Shown here: positions 54,463-63,072 of the stretch, one piece after another
Layout: each line of letters begins with the position of its first letter
Numbering within the stretch: the first letter of the stretch is position 1
NCBI RefSeq assembly: GCF_009760405.1
Contig: NZ_WRPP01000001.1
Location: forward strand, 992,001 to 1,056,000
DNA length: 64,000 nucleotides
Reading direction: 5' to 3'
Source of the DNA: Nocardia terrae
GTDB lineage: Bacteria; Actinomycetota; Actinomycetes; Mycobacteriales; Mycobacteriaceae
The notes under the pieces: generated by a model
Told to the model about the DNA's origin: nothing
Seen by the model: the letters and a program-made list of their open reading frames with translations, nothing else
The model's database searches: none
Program-made: the position numbers and the translations under genes

Positions 54463-57400
54463 GTGCACCTGAAGAGTCTGACGCTGAAGGGGTTCAAGTC
54501 CTTCGCGTCCGCGACGACATTGCGTCTCGAGCCGGGGATCACCTGCGTGGTCGGGCCCAATGGGTCGGGGAAGAGCAATGTCGTCGACGCGCTCACCTGG
54601 GTGATGGGTGAGCAGGGCGCGAAAGCGCTGCGGGGCGGGAAGATGCAGGACGTCATCTTCGCCGGTACCGCGGGCCGCGCCCCGCTCGGTCGTGCCGAAG
54701 TCACGCTGACCATCGACAACTCCGACGGGGTGCTGCCCATCGAGTACTCCGAGGTGTCGATCACGCGCCGCATGTTCCGCGACGGCGCGGGCGAGTACGA
54801 GATCAACGGGAACTCCTGCCGCCTGATGGATGTGCAGGAACTGCTGTCGGACTCCGGTATCGGCCGCGAAATGCACGTCATCGTCGGTCAGGGGCAGCTT
54901 TCGGCGATTCTGGAGTCGCGGCCCGAGGATCGGCGCGCCTTCATCGAGGAGGCCGCGGGGGTGCTCAAGCACCGGCGGCGCAAGGAGAAGGCGGTCCGCA
55001 AGCTCGATGCCATGCAGTCGAATCTGGCCCGCCTCACCGACCTCACCACCGAATTGCGCCGCCAGCTCAAGCCGCTGGGGCGGCAGGCCGAGGTGGCGCG
55101 TCGCGCCGCGACCGTCCAGTCCGAATTGCGTGATTCCCGATTGCGGCTGGCCGCCGACGATCTGGTGAGCCGCCGCCGCGAACTGGAGAGCCAGCAGAGC
55201 AAGGAAGCCTACGCGCGCGAGCAGCACGTCAATGTGCAAGCCGAGCTGGATGCCGCCAATGCCGCGCTGGCACAGCAGGAATTCGAGCTGTCCAAGCTGA
55301 CTCCGAGCGCGGAGGCGGCCGCCCAGATCTGGTTCGGGCTGTCCGCGTTGACCGAACGTGTCAATGCCACTATCCGCATTGCGCGGGATCGTGCGCGCAA
55401 CCTCACCATCGAGCAACCGACCGGCACCGGCCGTGATCCCGAACAGCTGGAGCGCGAGGCGGATCGGGTCGAGGCCGAAGAGGCCGAACTGCGCGAAGCG
55501 GTCGAAATGGCCACCGAGACGCTGGAAGCCGCGCGCGAGGCCCTGCACGAACGCGAAATGGCCGCCAAGGCCGCCGAACAGGCCCACCTCGCCGCCGTGC
55601 GCGCCGTCGCCGACCGCCGCGAGGGCCTGGCCCGCCTCTCCGGCCAGGTCGACACGCTGCGCACCCGCGCCCAGTCCTCCGACGGCGAGATCTCGCGCAT
55701 GTCCACCGCCATCGCCGAGGCCCGCCGCCGCGGCGAGGAGGCCAACGCCGAATTCGAGGCCGTCCAGAGCGAACTCAGCGAACTCGACGCGGGCGAGGAG
55801 GGCCTCGACACCGCCTACGAACACGCCGCCCAAGCCCTCGCCCTGGCCGACCAGCGCGTCACCGAACTCCGCGAAAAGGACCGCGAGGCAGGCAAACGCG
55901 TCGCCTCCCTCACCGCCCGCATCGAAGCCCTCACCATGGGCCTGCGCCGCAAGGACGGCGCGGCCTGGCTCCTCGAACACCGCACCGACGGCCTGCTCGG
56001 CCCCCTCTCCGGCCTGATCCGCGTCCACGGCGGTTTCGAAGCCGCCGTCGCCGCCGCCCTCGGCCCCCTGGCCGACGCCGTCGCCGCCGACACCGGCCCC
56101 GCCGCCCACGCCGCCGTTCGCGCGCTCAAAGAAGCCGACGGTGGCCGTGCCGCATTGGTATTCGCCGACGCCGCCGATTGCCGCCCGGCCGGAACCTTCG
56201 CTACCGGACAGCCCGATGCGGGAATCGGCGCACAGCCCGGCAGCGCCGCGACCGGCGTGCAGGCAGGCATGGGTCCTGACGCCGGTGCCGCGCGGGTGGA
56301 TTCGCGACTACCTGCGGGCGCGCGCTGGCTGTCCGAAGTGGTGGATTGCCCTGCGAACCTGCGCACGGCGATCGCGGCTCTCACGGCGGGCATTGCCGTC
56401 GCCGATGATTTGGACACCGCAGCGTGTGTCATCGCCGAGCGTCCGGAGTCGCGGGTAGTTACTCGGGACGGTGATCTGACCGGCACCGGGTGGGTGCTCG
56501 GCGGGTCCGATCGCGCGCCGAGTCAACTCGAGGTGCAGGCCGATATCGATTCGGCCAAGCAGGAATTGGAGTCCTGGCAGCGGCAGGCCGAGGAGCTCGA
56601 GGCCGCGCTCGCCGGGGCGCTGGCGGAGCAGACCGATCGTAAGGATGCGGTCGATCACGCGTTGCTCGCGTTGCACGAATCCGATCAGGCGCTGGTCGCC
56701 ATCTATGACCGGCTCGGGCGGCTCGGGCACAGTGCGCGCACGGCGCAGAAGGAATGCGATCGACTGCTGGCGCAGCGCGCCGATGCCGAAACCGGCCGGG
56801 AGGAAACGCTTTCCAAGCTGGCCGAGCTCGAGGATCGGCTGCGCAATGCCGAGAGCGAGCAGGCCGAGATGGATCCGGAGGCCGCCGGGACCGAGACCGC
56901 CGGGTACGCCCGGGAGGAGGCGGCGGCCGCGCTCGCCGAGGCCCGGTCCATGGAGGTCGAGGCCCGCCTGGCCGTCCGCACAGCCGAAGAGCGCGCGGAA
57001 TCGGTTCGCGGCAAAGCGGATTCGCTGCGCCGCGCGGCGCGCGCCGAACGCGAGAACCGGCAGCGCGCCGAACGCGCCCAGGCCGCCCGCCGCCAAGCCG
57101 CCGAGGTCGCGGCCGTCGTCGCCGCGTCCGCGGAGCAGGTGGCCGCCGAACTCGAACAGGTGGTGGCCCAGGCCGGTGCCCGCCGCGACGAATTGGTGCG
57201 CCGCCGAACAGAATTCGCGGCCCAGGTGGATCAGACCAAGGAGCGGTCGCGCGCCCTGGCCGCGCAGCTGGCGCAGCTCACCGACGCCGTGCACCGCGAC
57301 GAGGTGGCCCGCGCGCAGGCGGCCCTGCGCATCGAGCAGGTCGAGACCAATATCGCCGAGCAGTTCGGCGTCAGCCTCGAGGACCTCATCGCCGAGTACG

Positions 57401-58179
57401 GCCCGGACGTCCCCATGCCGCCCACCGCGCTCGAGATGATGGAGTACGAGCAGGCCCGCGAGCGCGGCGAGGACGTCAGCGAACCCCAGCCGATGCCCTA
57501 TGATCGCGCCACTCAGGAGCGTCGCGCCAAGCGCGCCGAGAAGGACCTCGTCACCCTCGGCAAGGTGAATCCCCTTGCCCTGGAGGAGTTCGCGGCCCTC
57601 GAGGAGCGCTACACCTTCCTCAACACCCAGCTCGAGGACGTCAAGAAGGCCCGCCAGGACCTGCTGGATGTCGTCGCCGAGGTGGACGAGCGCATCCTGC
57701 AGGTCTTCACCGAAGCCTACGAAGACGTCGAGCGCGAATTCGAAGGCGTGTTCTCGCGGCTGTTCCCAGGCGGTGAGGGCCGGCTGCTGCTCACCGATCC
57801 CGCCAATATGCTCACCACCGGCGTCGAGGTCGAGGCGCGCCCGCCGGGCAAGAAGGTCAAGCGCCTCTCGCTGCTCTCCGGCGGCGAGAAGTCGCTGGCC
57901 GCAGTGGCTTTCCTGGTGTCGATCTTCCGTGCCCGCCCCTCCCCGTTCTATGTCATGGACGAGGTCGAGGCGGCGCTGGACGACACCAACCTGCGCCGGC
58001 TCATCGGGCTGTTCGAGCAGCTGCGCGAGAAGAGCCAGCTGATCGTCATCACCCACCAGAAGCCGACCATGGAGATCGCCGACGCCCTCTACGGCGTGAG
58101 CATGCGCGGTGACGGCATCACCCAGGTGATCTCGCAGCGCATGCGCGGGGAGAACCTGGTGGGCGCGAACGCTTCCTAG
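54463..58179 (+). CDS. smc: Chromosome segregation protein SMC
   Basis: Structural maintenance of chromosomes ATPase of 1238 aa, which with ScpA/ScpB folds and segregates the nucleoid. Walker A is GPNGSGKS (31-38); two long coiled coils flank a hinge at about 510-690; the C-terminal head has the signature [14 protein letters not shown] and Walker [14 protein letters not shown]. The hinge region carries an Ala/Gly-rich stretch (about 579-616) that makes the protein some 30 residues longer than the M. tuberculosis form. GTG 54463 starts at the family N-terminus ([14 protein letters not shown]). Confidence 0.97.
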   Translation: MHLKSLTLKGFKSFASATTLRLEPGITCVVGPNGSGKSNVVDALTWVMGEQGAKALRGGKMQDVIFAGTAGRAPLGRAEVTLTIDNSDGVLPIEYSEVSITRRMFRDGAGEYEINGNSCRLMDVQELLSDSGIGREMHVIVGQGQLSAILESRPEDRRAFIEEAAGVLKHRRRKEKAVRKLDAMQSNLARLTDLTTELRRQLKPLGRQAEVARRAATVQSELRDSRLRLAADDLVSRRRELESQQSKEAYAREQHVNVQAELDAANAALAQQEFELSKLTPSAEAAAQIWFGLSALTERVNATIRIARDRARNLTIEQPTGTGRDPEQLEREADRVEAEEAELREAVEMATETLEAAREALHEREMAAKAAEQAHLAAVRAVADRREGLARLSGQVDTLRTRAQSSDGEISRMSTAIAEARRRGEEANAEFEAVQSELSELDAGEEGLDTAYEHAAQALALADQRVTELREKDREAGKRVASLTARIEALTMGLRRKDGAAWLLEHRTDGLLGPLSGLIRVHGGFEAAVAAALGPLADAVAADTGPAAHAAVRALKEADGGRAALVFADAADCRPAGTFATGQPDAGIGAQPGSAATGVQAGMGPDAGAARVDSRLPAGARWLSEVVDCPANLRTAIAALTAGIAVADDLDTAACVIAERPESRVVTRDGDLTGTGWVLGGSDRAPSQLEVQADIDSAKQELESWQRQAEELEAALAGALAEQTDRKDAVDHALLALHESDQALVAIYDRLGRLGHSARTAQKECDRLLAQRADAETGREETLSKLAELEDRLRNAESEQAEMDPEAAGTETAGYAREEAAAALAEARSMEVEARLAVRTAEERAESVRGKADSLRRAARAERENRQRAERAQAARRQAAEVAAVVAASAEQVAAELEQVVAQAGARRDELVRRRTEFAAQVDQTKERSRALAAQLAQLTDAVHRDEVARAQAALRIEQVETNIAEQFGVSLEDLIAEYGPDVPMPPTALEMMEYEQARERGEDVSEPQPMPYDRATQERRAKRAEKDLVTLGKVNPLALEEFAALEERYTFLNTQLEDVKKARQDLLDVVAEVDERILQVFTEAYEDVEREFEGVFSRLFPGGEGRLLLTDPANMLTTGVEVEARPPGKKVKRLSLLSGGEKSLAAVAFLVSIFRARPSPFYVMDEVEAALDDTNLRRLIGLFEQLREKSQLIVITHQKPTMEIADALYGVSMRGDGITQVISQRMRGENLVGANAS

Positions 58180-58184
58180 CGTCC

Positions 58185-58204
58185 CGTCCCGCTCAGCGGG
58201 ATCG
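58185..58204 (+). terminator. Short hairpin after smc
   Basis: TCCCGC / GCGGGA with a 3-nt loop begins 6 nt after the smc stop. It is modest in strength; no T-tract follows. Confidence 0.45.
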
Positions 58205-58265
58205 GGATGGCCGGGCAAAGTGAAACGCCTGCGCGTCGCACTGGGTGGGCGCTAGCGTCCGCGCC

Positions 58266-58922
58266 ATGAGACGCTCCATCGCCGTACTGGCCGCCGGCAT
58301 CACCGTCGGCCTGGTCGCCCCGCTGCCCGTCGCCCTGGCCGATTCCGGTTCCTCCGCACTGGGATCCGGCTCCGCCTCGGGCTCGGGCACCGGGTCCCTG
58401 TCCGGATCGGGCGGCAGCAACAGCAATCTGCCGCCCTACAGCCAATGGATCAGCGACGTCACCACGGTCGCCAACGCCGCCAAGACCTACCTGACGACCG
58501 CGCTGCCCGGGGCCACCAAACCCGCCATCGTCTTCGACGTCGACAACACCGTGCTCGAGACGAGCTACCACCCCGGTCCGATCACCCCGGCCATCCCGCC
58601 CATGCTGGCACTGGCGCAATGGGCGAAAAGCCAAGGCGCGTCGCTCATCTTCGTGACCGGGCGGCCCGCGCTCATGAACTTCTACACCCAGATCAACCTG
58701 AGCTCGGTCGGCTACTCGGTGGACGGGCTCTACGGCGGCGGCCTGACCACCGGCTCCAGCGGCGCGGCCGCGCTGGCCGAATACAAGACCGCCACCCGCG
58801 CCTCGATCGAGGGCCAGGGCTACACGATCGTCGCCAATATCGGCAACAGCGACTCCGACCTGTCCGGCGGCCACGCCCAGCAGACCTTCAAGCTGCCCGA
58901 CTACAACGGCGCCCTGCCCTGA
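58266..58922 (+). CDS. Secreted HAD-family acid phosphatase
   Basis: Exported phosphatase of 218 aa (acid phosphatase class B / PF03767 type). The signal peptide ends at about ALA-DS (residue 25), then a Ser/Gly-rich linker (about 27-55). HAD motif I is IVFDVDNTVLETS with nucleophile Asp, motif II is FVTGRP, and a late GNSDSDLSGG supplies the metal-binding acids. Substrate unknown. ATG 58266 gives the signal peptide; a GTG 21 nt upstream is less likely. It is followed by a strong terminator. Confidence 0.88.
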   Translation: MRRSIAVLAAGITVGLVAPLPVALADSGSSALGSGSASGSGTGSLSGSGGSNSNLPPYSQWISDVTTVANAAKTYLTTALPGATKPAIVFDVDNTVLETSYHPGPITPAIPPMLALAQWAKSQGASLIFVTGRPALMNFYTQINLSSVGYSVDGLYGGGLTTGSSGAAALAEYKTATRASIEGQGYTIVANIGNSDSDLSGGHAQQTFKLPDYNGALP

Positions 58923-58942
58923 TCCGCACCCCGCCCTGGGCG

Positions 58943-58975
58943 CGGCGGGGAGGGCATCGCGCGACCTCCCCGCCG
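58943..58975. terminator. Terminator between convergent phosphatase and NmrA genes
   Basis: Perfect 11-bp stem CGGCGGGGAGG / CCTCCCCGCCG with an 11-nt loop, 20 bp after the plus-strand stop and 3 bp before the minus-strand stop. Confidence 0.8.
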
Positions 58976-58978
58976 GTC

Positions 58979-59875
58979 TCAGTCGGCGAGCAGCGTCTTC
59001 AGCCGCGCCGCACCGGATTCCGCCAGCCACGCGTCGAGAGTCCGCAGCCCGGGGTGGATTTCGCGGAGCGCGGGGATATCGGCGTGCCAGCCCTCGCCCT
59101 CCCGCGACAACCGCCACACGGCCCCGACCTCCGCTCCCATCGCCTCGGCCTCCTCCTGCGTGGCCTCGACATAGCGGACCGGCTGCCCGATGGCGGCGCT
59201 CACCGCGATCGCGGCTTCGGACATGGTGAGGGCGTCACCGGCCAATTCGATGGTCTCGCCGTGGAATCGGGCCGGATCGTCGAAGGCCAGCTGCGCGAAC
59301 ACGGCGATGTCCTCCAATGCGATGGACTGCACCGGCCGGTCGGCCGGGAACAGATGCTTGTGCACGCCGCCGTTGATGCCGTCCACCGGGTAGCCCTGCA
59401 TGAAGTAGTTCTCCATGAACCGGGCCGGACGCAGAATCGTCCAGTGCAGGCCGCTCTCGCGTAGCGCCGCCTCCACCTGCCGCTTGCCCTTCGCGCCCCA
59501 CTGGCCGTCCGCGGTCAGGGACGCGACGGTCGTGAACACGAGGAACCCCACCCCGGCCGCCCGGGCCGCCGTGATGAACCGGGTGCCGCGCTCGACCTCC
59601 AGATCGACATCCCATCCGTTGGGTCCGAAAGTCGCGGGCGGCACCAGGAAGGCCGCGCCGACACCCGACAGTGCCGCGTCGAGCGTCTCGGCCGCGTCGA
59701 AGTCCCCGACGGCCAGTTCCGCGCCCGCCGCCGCGAGTTCCTGCGCGGCAGGCGATTCCGGATCGCGCACCAGCACGCGCACCCGACGGCCGGCCGTGAG
59801 CAGCCGCCGCGCGGTCACACCGCCCTGCTTACCGGTCGCGCCGGTCACCAGGATCAGCTCACTCTGAGAAGACAT
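58979..59875 (-). CDS. NmrA-family NAD(P)-binding protein
   Basis: Atypical short-chain dehydrogenase of 298 aa. The Rossmann loop is ILVTGATGKQGGVTARRLL, with an arginine pair (RVRVLVRDP) fitting NADP(H) binding. The usual catalytic Tyr-x3-Lys is not evident, and LRPARFMENYF is the family motif of NmrA/QOR2-like proteins, which act as redox sensors or quinone reductases. Divergent from a TetR gene with a palindromic operator between them, so it is probably the regulated target. ATG 59875 is chosen over the GTG two codons upstream. Confidence 0.88.
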   Translation of the reverse strand: MSSQSELILVTGATGKQGGVTARRLLTAGRRVRVLVRDPESPAAQELAAAGAELAVGDFDAAETLDAALSGVGAAFLVPPATFGPNGWDVDLEVERGTRFITAARAAGVGFLVFTTVASLTADGQWGAKGKRQVEAALRESGLHWTILRPARFMENYFMQGYPVDGINGGVHKHLFPADRPVQSIALEDIAVFAQLAFDDPARFHGETIELAGDALTMSEAAIAVSAAIGQPVRYVEATQEEAEAMGAEVGAVWRLSREGEGWHADIPALREIHPGLRTLDAWLAESGAARLKTLLAD

Positions 59876-59896
59876 TGTCACCCGTTCGTTCGGTAA

Positions 59897-59920
59897 TATT
59901 CGGGTCGGTCGACCCGTATA
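59897..59920. promoter_or_regulatory. Palindromic TetR operator
   Basis: CGGGTCG-GT-CGACCCG is a perfect 7-bp inverted repeat flanked by TAT/ATA arms with one mismatch, 24 bp in all. It lies in the 104-bp gap between the divergent NmrA and TetR starts. Confidence 0.75.
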
Positions 59921-59979
59921 CGGACGCTAGAACCGCCCGATTCCGGTTGGCCAGCACCGGAAAGGAACCGCGTAACGAA

Positions 59980-60885
59980 ATGTCCGCGCCCACCTTGCCC
60001 CACGAGCAGCCCGCCGCGCTCCACGAGAAATCCACCGCGCCAGGCGGAAAGGCCACGGCGTCCGGTGCGAAGGGCGCCTCGCCCCGTGCGACGGCTCCCA
60101 CCTCTGTCGAGCTGGTCGCCAGGCCGAACCAGGCGTCTGCCGCGCCGAGTGTGCGGGCGGACGCGCGTCGCAATCGAGCCCTGGTGCTGGCCGCCGCGCA
60201 CCGCGCGCTCGCCGAGCGCGGCGCGGCCGTCTCCCTCACCGAGGTGGCCCGCCGCGCGGGTGTCGGCGCGGGCACCGTCTACCGCCATTTCCCGACCAAA
60301 ACCGCACTGCTGGAAGCGGTTATGGAGCAGCGCATCAATCGCCTCACCGGCCTGGCCCACCGCCTGCGCGATGCCCCCGACCCCGGCGCTGCCTTCTTCT
60401 CCTTCTGCACCGAGGTGATCACCTCCACCCATCGCAACCAGGCCCTGTGCGACCTGGTCAGCAACGACGGCTGGCCCCGCGAACTGGTCCGCGACGCCGG
60501 CACCCGCTTCCACACCGCCCTCGAAGACCTGCTCACGGCCGCCCAACGCCAGGGCGTGGTCCGCTCCGACCTCACGCTAGCCGATGTTCTGGCCCTCTTC
60601 ACCGGATGCGTTGCGATCCAACGACTCACCTCGGAACACGAACTGTCGCGCCCCGCGGCCCTGGTCCTGGACTCGATGCGAGCCCACCCCTCCACTATCC
60701 CCGTAACGAAACCCCGAACCACCCCCCGCTCCCGTGACGAATCCACCCGCCGTCACGAAACCCCGCACTGCCCGATCTGCACCACCCCCATTCACCCCGC
60801 CCCCACCGGCCGCCCCGCCCGCTACTGCTCCCCGGCCTGCCGTCAAAAGGCCCACCGCCGCCGCCACACCCCCGAATCCGCCTGA
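59980..60885 (+). CDS. TetR-family regulator with a C-terminal zinc-finger-like tail
   Basis: Protein of 301 aa. After an Ala/Pro-rich ~60-residue N-terminal extension comes a TetR HTH (LTEVARRAGVGAGTVYRHFP) and a TetR C-terminal domain with FTGCVAIQRL. The last ~50 residues are separate: a basic Pro/Thr linker and CPICTTPIHPAPTGRPARYC then SPACRQKAHRRR, a C-x2-C...C-x3-C zinc-finger-like motif seen as a tail in some actinobacterial regulators. ATG 59980 follows GAAAGGAA. Divergent from its likely target, the NmrA gene. Confidence 0.85.
   Translation: MSAPTLPHEQPAALHEKSTAPGGKATASGAKGASPRATAPTSVELVARPNQASAAPSVRADARRNRALVLAAAHRALAERGAAVSLTEVARRAGVGAGTVYRHFPTKTALLEAVMEQRINRLTGLAHRLRDAPDPGAAFFSFCTEVITSTHRNQALCDLVSNDGWPRELVRDAGTRFHTALEDLLTAAQRQGVVRSDLTLADVLALFTGCVAIQRLTSEHELSRPAALVLDSMRAHPSTIPVTKPRTTPRSRDESTRRHETPHCPICTTPIHPAPTGRPARYCSPACRQKAHRRRHTPESA
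60805..60885 (+). repeat. Direct repeat, copy 1 (inside the TetR zinc-finger tail)
   Basis: Encodes the end of the TetR zinc-finger tail including the stop codon. A diverged copy lies 127-128 bp downstream. Confidence 0.75.
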
Positions 60886-60936
60886 ACACCGGCTGCTTCG
60901 TCGCGTCCCTTTCGGTGCCCGCTTCACCCCACCGGC

Positions 60937-61011
60937 ACCGGCCGGCCCGCTACTGCTCACCCGCCTGCCGCCAGAAGGCCCACCGTCGCCGCCACGCCCC
61001 CGATCCGCCTG
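60937..61011 (+). repeat. Direct repeat, copy 2 (non-coding duplicate of the zinc-finger tail)
   Basis: Diverged copy of 60805-60885, still encoding RPARYCSPACRQKAHRRRHA in a frame not continuous with tetR. It has no start codon context of its own. Confidence 0.75.
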
Positions 61012-61218
61012 ACCTACAGCCACTTCGCCGAGTCGGTATCGAGGGCCCGCCCCGAAACCGCCTGAGCCATGGCCCGCTTCGCGGCACGCGGCTGCTCGGC
61101 GACGTCGCCCCGTGCGAGGCCGCATTCCGCACGGCCGGGACTTCTGCCCGGCGTGACCACCACGGCAACGGCCCCCGAATCGGTCGGCGTTATCGCCCGG
61201 GATCGACATCCATTTCGT

Positions 61219-61275
61219 CGAGTGGCCCATCCTGGAGGGGATTTGTCTGATCCCCCCTCCAGGATGCGCCACTCG
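61219..61275. terminator. Very long hairpin
   Basis: CGAGTGGC-cc-ATCCTGGAGGGG pairs with CCCCTCCAGGAT-gc-GCCACTCG: 20 paired bases with one 2x2 internal mismatch and a 13-nt loop. It lies 334 bp after tetR, too far for a simple tetR terminator, with no T-tract. Confidence 0.5.
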
Positions 61276-61480
61276 GTGAATCGGGGAGGTGGGGGTCCCT
61301 AACGAGCCCCTAATGCGAGGCTGGGGCGAAAGGTATTGGGGCGCTTCGTGACCTGGGTGTGTCCTAACCGGTGCGAAGGTGTGACGAGAGTGGGTTGTGG
61401 GTGAAAAATGCTGGTGGGAGGGGATATTCGGGGGGTTTGTAACGACCCGCAAACGGGCAGTGGGGAAGTACGCTCCCTGC

Positions 61481-62485
61481 GTGGTTTGGGTGTCGGCCGC
61501 GGCGTTCGGTGTCGCATGGTGGCTCGGTTTGTATCTGCTGGCGCGGGATCCGCGAAAGCCGTTGTTACGCAGGGCGGCTATCGGGTTGCTGGTTTATTCG
61601 GCGGCGGTGGTGGCCGATCGGCTGGCCGGGGGCGGTCCCTGGTTCGACGGAGTGCGGATCGTGCTGGTGTGTGCGCCGGCGCTGGCCTTCAGCGGGGCGT
61701 TCGTGCGGCTGCTGCCGGCGCGGGCGGTCGAGCGGGTGGATCGGGTATGGCGGTTGGGACTGATACCGCTGTGCGCGGTGCTGGCCATTCCGGCGGCCGG
61801 CGGCTTCCTGCCCGCCGGGTACCTGCTCGGCGCGCTGACCCTGCTCGCGCTGCTGGGCACCATGCTGGGCATGCTCGGCCAGCACGCCGAATGGTCGGAG
61901 GACTCGCGGCGCTCGGCGGGCGGACTGCTCACCGTGGGCGCGCTGCTGCTGGGACTCAGCGCGGCGCTGATCCTGTTGGGCCTCAATGTGCTTCCGCAGA
62001 CCGCCATGCTGTCGGTGCTGGCCGCCGACCTGGTGGTGCTCGGCCTGGGCATCGCGGTGATCGACGCCTACGACGAGGGAGAGTCCCTGCGGGCGGCCAT
62101 GATCCACTCCCTGGTCGTCTCGGCGGCCACCGCGGCCGTGTTCGGCGGCCAGGCCGCACTGGCGCTCGCCCTCGCGGGGGAGCGGCCCGCCCTGGTGGCG
62201 CTGTTCTTCGCCGCCGTCGCGGCCGCCATCACCCTGCAGGTGCTCAATGCCCCGCTGCAGGCCGGCGCGGATCGACTGGCCTTCGCCTCCGACCCGCGCC
62301 TGTGCGCGGCGCGCGTCGAATTGCGCAGTGCCAACGAGGCTTTGCTGCGCGGTGCCAACGAGGCTTTGCTGCGCGGTGCCAACGAGGCGCTGCTGCGCAA
62401 GGCCAGCGAGGCGCTGCTCGGCAAGGCCGATGAGACCCCGCTGCGCAGGGGCGACGACAGCGGGCTGCCTACAGTAGGTCGCTGA
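61481..62485 (+). CDS. Seven-helix membrane protein with a tandem-repeat tail
   Basis: Protein of 334 aa with about seven to eight hydrophobic helices over residues 5-270. It resembles the 7TM input module of some actinobacterial sensor or regulatory proteins, ending LQVLNAPLQAGADRLAFASD. In such proteins a cytoplasmic domain normally follows; here the rest is five 8-residue repeats (RSANEALL, RGANEALL twice, RKASEALL, GKADETPL) and a short end, so the C-terminus may be truncated. GTG 61481 is chosen at the membrane domain; upstream GTGs at 61460 and 61397 are possible. Converges with the DUF2237 gene, overlapping by 17 bp. Confidence 0.72.
   Translation: MVWVSAAAFGVAWWLGLYLLARDPRKPLLRRAAIGLLVYSAAVVADRLAGGGPWFDGVRIVLVCAPALAFSGAFVRLLPARAVERVDRVWRLGLIPLCAVLAIPAAGGFLPAGYLLGALTLLALLGTMLGMLGQHAEWSEDSRRSAGGLLTVGALLLGLSAALILLGLNVLPQTAMLSVLAADLVVLGLGIAVIDAYDEGESLRAAMIHSLVVSAATAAVFGGQAALALALAGERPALVALFFAAVAAAITLQVLNAPLQAGADRLAFASDPRLCAARVELRSANEALLRGANEALLRGANEALLRKASEALLGKADETPLRRGDDSGLPTVGR
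62324..62443 (+). repeat. 24-bp coding tandem repeat, five units
   Basis: Units of eight codons: units 1-3 are nearly identical (CGCGGTGCCAACGAGG core), units 4 and 5 diverge. They form the cytoplasmic tail of the 7TM protein. Confidence 0.85.
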
Positions 62486-62858
62486 CGTCGTCGGGGACGT
62501 CGACGGCGTACTTGCGCAGGGTCTCCATCGGAACGACCTCGAGCGCGTTCTCGTGGGTGGCGGCCAGCACCACCGGTGCGGCCACCCCGTCCTCGTGGGC
62601 GTGCAGCCAGCGCACCGCCACCACGCACCATCGGTCGCCCGGCTGCAGGCCGGGGAAGTTGTTCTCCGGCCGCGGGGTGACGAGGTCGTTGCCGATCGAC
62701 TTCTGGTGCTCCAGGAACTCCGCGGTCACCACCGTGCAGACGGTGTGGCTGCCCAAATCCTCGGGGCCGGTGCTGCAGCATCCGTCCCGGTAGAAGCCGG
62801 TGAGAGGATCGGTGCCACACTCCTCCAGCGGTCCCCCAAGCACATTTCGATCGGTCAC
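62469..62858 (-). CDS. DUF2237 protein
   Basis: Cytoplasmic protein of 129 aa. NVLGGPLEECGTDPLTGFYR near the start, RDGCCSTGPEDLGSHTVCTV in the middle, and PGDRWCVVAVRWLHAHEDG are family hallmarks; four to five cysteines suggest metal or redox chemistry. Function unknown, but widely conserved. GTG 62858 has AGGA 9 nt upstream. Divergent from ftsY. Confidence 0.9.
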   Translation of the reverse strand: MTDRNVLGGPLEECGTDPLTGFYRDGCCSTGPEDLGSHTVCTVVTAEFLEHQKSIGNDLVTPRPENNFPGLQPGDRWCVVAVRWLHAHEDGVAAPVVLAATHENALEVVPMETLRKYAVDVPDDVSDLL

Positions 62859-63072
62859 GTCGCCGATCCTATTGTCTCGGTGTCGCATTCGCCGCTCCTT
62901 CCGCACTGTGGCACGTAGTCGAGCAGACCGGTCGGTAGTTGTCGGGATTTCCGAGCCCCACCCCGGCGTGTCGACGCTTGCGCGGCCCAACTGTGTGATA
63001 GACGACACTGCTCCCAACGTACGAGCAGGTGTGTGAAACCGGCAATACGACTGCCTCTGAAAGGATGGGGGC

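Larger units (their letters stand above)
60886..61480. other. 595-bp region without a confident gene
   Basis: Holds the second copy of the zinc-finger repeat and a long hairpin (61219-61275). Frames here have no ribosome site or protein-like composition. The promoter of the downstream 7TM gene should lie between about 61380 and 61470, where composition becomes richer in A and T. Confidence 0.5.

Noticed and set aside
60915..61250. Plus-strand frame containing a second RPARYCSPACRQKAHRRR
   Set aside because: The similarity is explained by a duplicated zinc-finger tail; the rest of the frame is Arg/Pro-rich and not protein-like.
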